Shown: positions 4,488-7,174 of the stretch, in pieces
Numbering within the stretch: position 1 is the stretch's first letter
How the letters are laid out: each line of letters begins with the position of its first letter
Assembly: GCA_036268375.1 (NCBI GenBank)
Contig: DATAUH010000112.1
Coordinates: 1-7,174, forward strand
Direction of reading: 5' to 3'
Length of the DNA: 7,174 bases
DNA from: PALSA-243 sp036268375
GTDB lineage: Bacteria; Acidobacteriota; Terriglobia; Bryobacterales; Bryobacteraceae
Translations under genes and position numbers: made by a program
Notes under the pieces: generated by a model
Told to the model about the DNA's origin: nothing
The model's input: only the letters and a program-made list of their open reading frames with translations
Database searches by the model: none

Positions 4488-6962
4488 ACCCTCGATAAGG
4501 ATCTTCGCTTTGCGTTGCGCCAGCTTCGCAGTCATCCTGGATTCACATCGGTCGTCCTACTCACGCTCGGACTTTGCATCGGCGCTAACACCGCAATTTA
4601 CAGCGTGCTGGACGCGGTTCTGCTACGCCCGCTGCCGTATCCGCAGCCGGACCGTCTGGCGCTCCTGGTTACCGCGAATCTCACTCACGACAGTGGCGAT
4701 GTGAACGATCGGCAGACCGGCGCCTTATTCGAGGCCGTCCGCCGCGCCACGCCTGGACTCGATGTCGCGGCCGATGCCGGCCAAAACAGCGTGAATTTTC
4801 TATACAATGGCAGCCCTGCGCTGGTTCAGGAGCAGCGTGTTTCCGCCGGCTATTTTCATGTGCTCGGCGTAGCCCCGTGGATGGGCCGTGAATTCACCCG
4901 TCAGGACGACGTTCCGCACGGTCCCGCGCGGGTCGTAATCAGTTACGATTTCTGGCGGCACACCATGCACAGCGATCGCGACGTTGTTGGCCGCGATATC
5001 ACTCTACGCGGCGAGCCTTATAGAGTCATCGGCGTGATGCCGGAAGCTTTCCGCAGCCCCGAACGCTCCTCTCTGTCCCAAGTCAGCCGTCCGCCTGTCG
5101 ACGTATGGACACCGTTGCGCCCAACTGCCGACGGCGAGGGCGGCGGTTCGAACTATCGCGTAATCGCGCGGCTAAAACCCGGCTATTCCTGGCCGGAAGT
5201 CACCGGTCAACTCCAGGCGCTCAGCCGCGGTCTGATGGAAATGCCCAATTTCCCGCGGGAAACGCGATTTTTCGAAGAACGCATTATCCCGCTGCAAGGG
5301 GCCTTGGCGCGCGACAGCCGCCAATCGCTCCTGCTCACTTGGGGGGCCGTGTTACTGGTGCTGCTCATCGGCTGCGTCAACATAGCCAGCCTGCTGATGG
5401 CCCGCGCTCCGTCCCGGGTTCGCGAAATTGCCACTCGAATGGCCATCGGCAGCAGCCGTGCCGCTATTGTCCGTCAGCTCCTCATGGAAAGCCTGATCCT
5501 GGCGCTCGCCGGCTGCGGGATTGGTCTGTTGTGCGGCGCATATGCCGCCGATTGGCTCCGGCAATTAGGCGCCGTGAACTTCGAGGTTGCGCACCGCATC
5601 CAGCTCGATGGCCGCGTGATGGCGGCCATGGCGCTTTTGGCGGTCATCACCAGCCTCGTTTTCGGCTTGCTGCCCGCACTTCAAGTCAGCCGGATCAATA
5701 TTCGCGCGGTTTTGGTGGAGTCGGGCCGCGGCATCGCTACCGGACGCAACCGCATGCGGAGCGCACTGGTCGCTTCCGAGGTCGCGCTGAGCCTTGTTCT
5801 ACTTGTCTCTGCCGGCTTGCTGCTGCGCACGCTCGAACACTTTTCCAGTCTCCGACCCGGTTTCGATTCCCATAATCTTGTCGTGGCCGAAACTTCGCTC
5901 CTTGATGCGCGTTATTCCAGCTATGACGCCGTCGTTCATCTCTACTCGGAGGGCTTGGCGCGTATCGGCTCAATCCCCGGTGTGAAATCGGCGGCAGTTG
6001 CGCTCAGTCTGCCTTACGAACGCCCGCTCAATTTCGGATACCGTCAACTGGACGGTTTTTCCGGCGCGCCGCCCCAATCCGCATTGGCAGAGACGATCTA
6101 TGTTACGCCCGGTTATTTCGAAACGCTTGGCATCCCGATGTTGGAAGGACGCACTCTGCGCGAATCGGACACCGCCGAAAGCGCCCCGGTGGTCATAGTC
6201 AGCCAATCCTTTGCGCGTGCAGCCTTCGGCAGCGCCGCTAAGGCCATCGGTCATCACGTACAACTCAGCACGCGCGCAGCCCGCGAAATTGTTGGCGTAG
6301 CGAGCGACGTACAGCAGCACAGCGGCATTAGCGGAGATGCGGGGCCGATCGCGATTGAGCCCACAATCTACTTGCCTGTCGGCCAGACCAATATAGGCTG
6401 GCTGAATCTCGTTCATGTCTGGTTTTCGCCCAAGTGGGTCGTCCGCACCAATGTTTCGCCGGCCAGCCTGGCGCCCAAAATTCAATCCGCAATTGCGGCC
6501 GTGGACCCGCAGTTACCGATTTCCAATTTCCGCACCATGCAAGACATATCCGGACTGTATCTTCGCGAGCAGCGTTACACCGCCGCGCTCTTTTCGATGC
6601 TGGCTGGGCTCGGTCTGGTACTTGCCGCGATCGGGCTCTACGGCCTGATCTCCAATTCGATTGCGCAGCGCACTCACGAACTGGGCGTCCGCTTCGCCCT
6701 GGGGGCGACGGCATGGCAGATCATAGGCCCAACGGTTTGGCCGGCGCTTCAACTTTCGCTGTTAGGCGTCGCCGCGGGCGCAATTCTGGCGCGCGTTTGC
6801 ACCCGCCTGCTTTCGTCGATGCTGTGGGGAGTGCAACCGGGCGATCCGCTGACGTTTCTCTCCATGGCGGGGTTGTTACTGCTGATTGCAGGGATCGCGA
6901 GCGTGGTGCCGTGCCTGCGGGTTTTGAAGATGGATCCTGCGAGCACTTTGCGCGCGGATTAA
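4485..6962 (+). CDS. ADOP-family ABC transporter permease with duplicated MacB/FtsX modules
   Basis: The 825-residue product matches the acidobacterial duplicated orphan permease architecture, two MacB-like halves in one chain. Half 1 has a membrane segment at about 22-44 followed by ANTAIYSVLDAVLLRPLPYP, a periplasmic MacB-type domain (about 50-270), and three membrane segments (about 283-305, 333-357, 378-400) with a REIATRMAIGSSR coupling loop. Half 2 repeats this: membrane segment about 427-449, periplasmic domain about 455-690, and three membrane segments (about 700-725, 750-772, 790-812) with ELGVRFALGA, ending in MDPASTLRAD. It sits in the cytoplasmic membrane and resembles permeases that couple ATP hydrolysis to efflux or envelope transport. 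No ATPase is encoded in the window, as usual for these orphans, and the substrate is unknown. ATG 4485 fits the usual family N-terminus; TTG 4482 just before it is an alternative. The ribosome binding site is weak and falls inside a predicted hairpin. Confidence 0.93.
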   Translation: MTLDKDLRFALRQLRSHPGFTSVVLLTLGLCIGANTAIYSVLDAVLLRPLPYPQPDRLALLVTANLTHDSGDVNDRQTGALFEAVRRATPGLDVAADAGQNSVNFLYNGSPALVQEQRVSAGYFHVLGVAPWMGREFTRQDDVPHGPARVVISYDFWRHTMHSDRDVVGRDITLRGEPYRVIGVMPEAFRSPERSSLSQVSRPPVDVWTPLRPTADGEGGGSNYRVIARLKPGYSWPEVTGQLQALSRGLMEMPNFPRETRFFEERIIPLQGALARDSRQSLLLTWGAVLLVLLIGCVNIASLLMARAPSRVREIATRMAIGSSRAAIVRQLLMESLILALAGCGIGLLCGAYAADWLRQLGAVNFEVAHRIQLDGRVMAAMALLAVITSLVFGLLPALQVSRINIRAVLVESGRGIATGRNRMRSALVASEVALSLVLLVSAGLLLRTLEHFSSLRPGFDSHNLVVAETSLLDARYSSYDAVVHLYSEGLARIGSIPGVKSAAVALSLPYERPLNFGYRQLDGFSGAPPQSALAETIYVTPGYFETLGIPMLEGRTLRESDTAESAPVVIVSQSFARAAFGSAAKAIGHHVQLSTRAAREIVGVASDVQQHSGISGDAGPIAIEPTIYLPVGQTNIGWLNLVHVWFSPKWVVRTNVSPASLAPKIQSAIAAVDPQLPISNFRTMQDISGLYLREQRYTAALFSMLAGLGLVLAAIGLYGLISNSIAQRTHELGVRFALGATAWQIIGPTVWPALQLSLLGVAAGAILARVCTRLLSSMLWGVQPGDPLTFLSMAGLLLLIAGIASVVPCLRVLKMDPASTLRAD

Positions 6963-7038
6963 GCCGTGCGCCAGCTCTTCGGTGGGCGTGAAGAATCAAT
7001 AATCCGTCCTCGCAAGCGAGAAACGTGATGCTCGACTC

Positions 7039-7072
7039 GCTGCTCCCCAGCGCCCGTGCGCGTTGGAGCGGC
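7039..7072 (+). other. Nested hairpin in the region after the permease
   Basis: GCTGCTCC (7039-7046) pairs with GGAGCGGC (7065-7072) with one G-T wobble, and an inner GCGC/GCGC stem (7050-7053 with 7058-7061) closes a 4-base loop. It is 77 bases past the permease stop and is not followed by a T-run. It could be a factor-dependent 3' end or part of the next gene's leader. Apart from this I see nothing gene-like in 6963-7115. Confidence 0.35.
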
Positions 7073-7115
7073 AAGCAAACGCGGAGATTGCGTTCCGAAG
7101 AGTAGGAGTCATTCG

Positions 7116-7174
7116 ATGACCCCCGGCATCTTGCTGCAGCGGTACGCCGGGAGTTTCGTTATTCAGCAGTGGAG
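7116..7174 (+). CDS. Possible start of a further gene, cut by the window edge
   Basis: ATG 7116 follows TAGGAG (7103-7108) by 7 bases, a good ribosome binding site and spacing. The frame stays open for 19 codons to the end of the window (MTPGILLQRYAGSFVIQQW). That is too short to recognise a family or to be sure it is coding. An inverted repeat CCCGGC/GCCGGG (7122-7127 with 7146-7151) lies within it and could instead belong to a transcription terminator. Confidence 0.35.
   Translation, partial: MTPGILLQRYAGSFVIQQW

Noticed and set aside
5105..5875. A 256-codon plus-strand frame inside the ADOP gene in another frame
   Set aside because: It is nested wholly in the permease coding region, whose motifs are clear on both sides, and its Arg/Pro-rich product is typical of an out-of-frame reading.
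7009..7020. CTCGC-AA-GCGAG hairpin as the permease terminator
   Set aside because: The 5-bp stem leaves a two-base loop, shortening to 4 bp for a realistic loop, and no T-run follows it.

Overview
The window most likely comes from an acidobacterium, probably of the Solibacter/Bryobacter type. The main reason is a complete ADOP-type permease, the two-module orphan MacB/FtsX protein that is expanded in Acidobacteria. A degenerate receiver-domain protein of a style I associate with that phylum agrees with this. The assignment is inference from protein character; no rRNA or other marker is present.

Layout from left to right. (1) Bases 31-545 are a small decayed insertion sequence, probably IS1380-like. 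It has 16-bp perfect terminal inverted repeats, TTAA on both sides, and a transposase cut down to its N-terminal part and frameshifted. (2) Bases 550-599 form a strong GC-rich hairpin, probably the terminator of the next gene. (3) Bases 624-3458, minus strand, encode a full adenosylcobalamin-dependent (class II) ribonucleotide reductase, NrdJ. Its catalytic cysteines, TSCPD domain and cysteine-rich C-terminal tail are all present. (4) The nrdJ leader carries two sites resembling NrdR boxes, and a good Shine-Dalgarno sequence that favours a GTG start at 3458 over a longer TTG-initiated reading. (5) Bases 3790-4194, minus strand, encode a stand-alone 134-residue receiver-like protein that lacks the normal phosphorylation residues. 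It is followed by two tandem terminator hairpins that insulate it from nrdJ. (6) Bases 4195-4484 are a divergent intergenic region. (7) Bases 4485-6962, plus strand, encode the ADOP permease. (8) The right edge (6963-7174) holds a hairpin and the possible start of another plus-strand gene.

The genes do not form one pathway. nrdJ is a housekeeping gene for dNTP supply, transcribed alone and probably repressed by NrdR. The pseudo-receiver and the ADOP permease are divergently transcribed, and nothing in the sequence ties them functionally. I see no CRISPR array, defence island, prophage or secondary-metabolite cluster. The most unusual non-coding signal is a long inverted repeat (4409-4425 with 4469-4487) that would pair the ADOP start codon and its upstream AGG into a hairpin in the mRNA.
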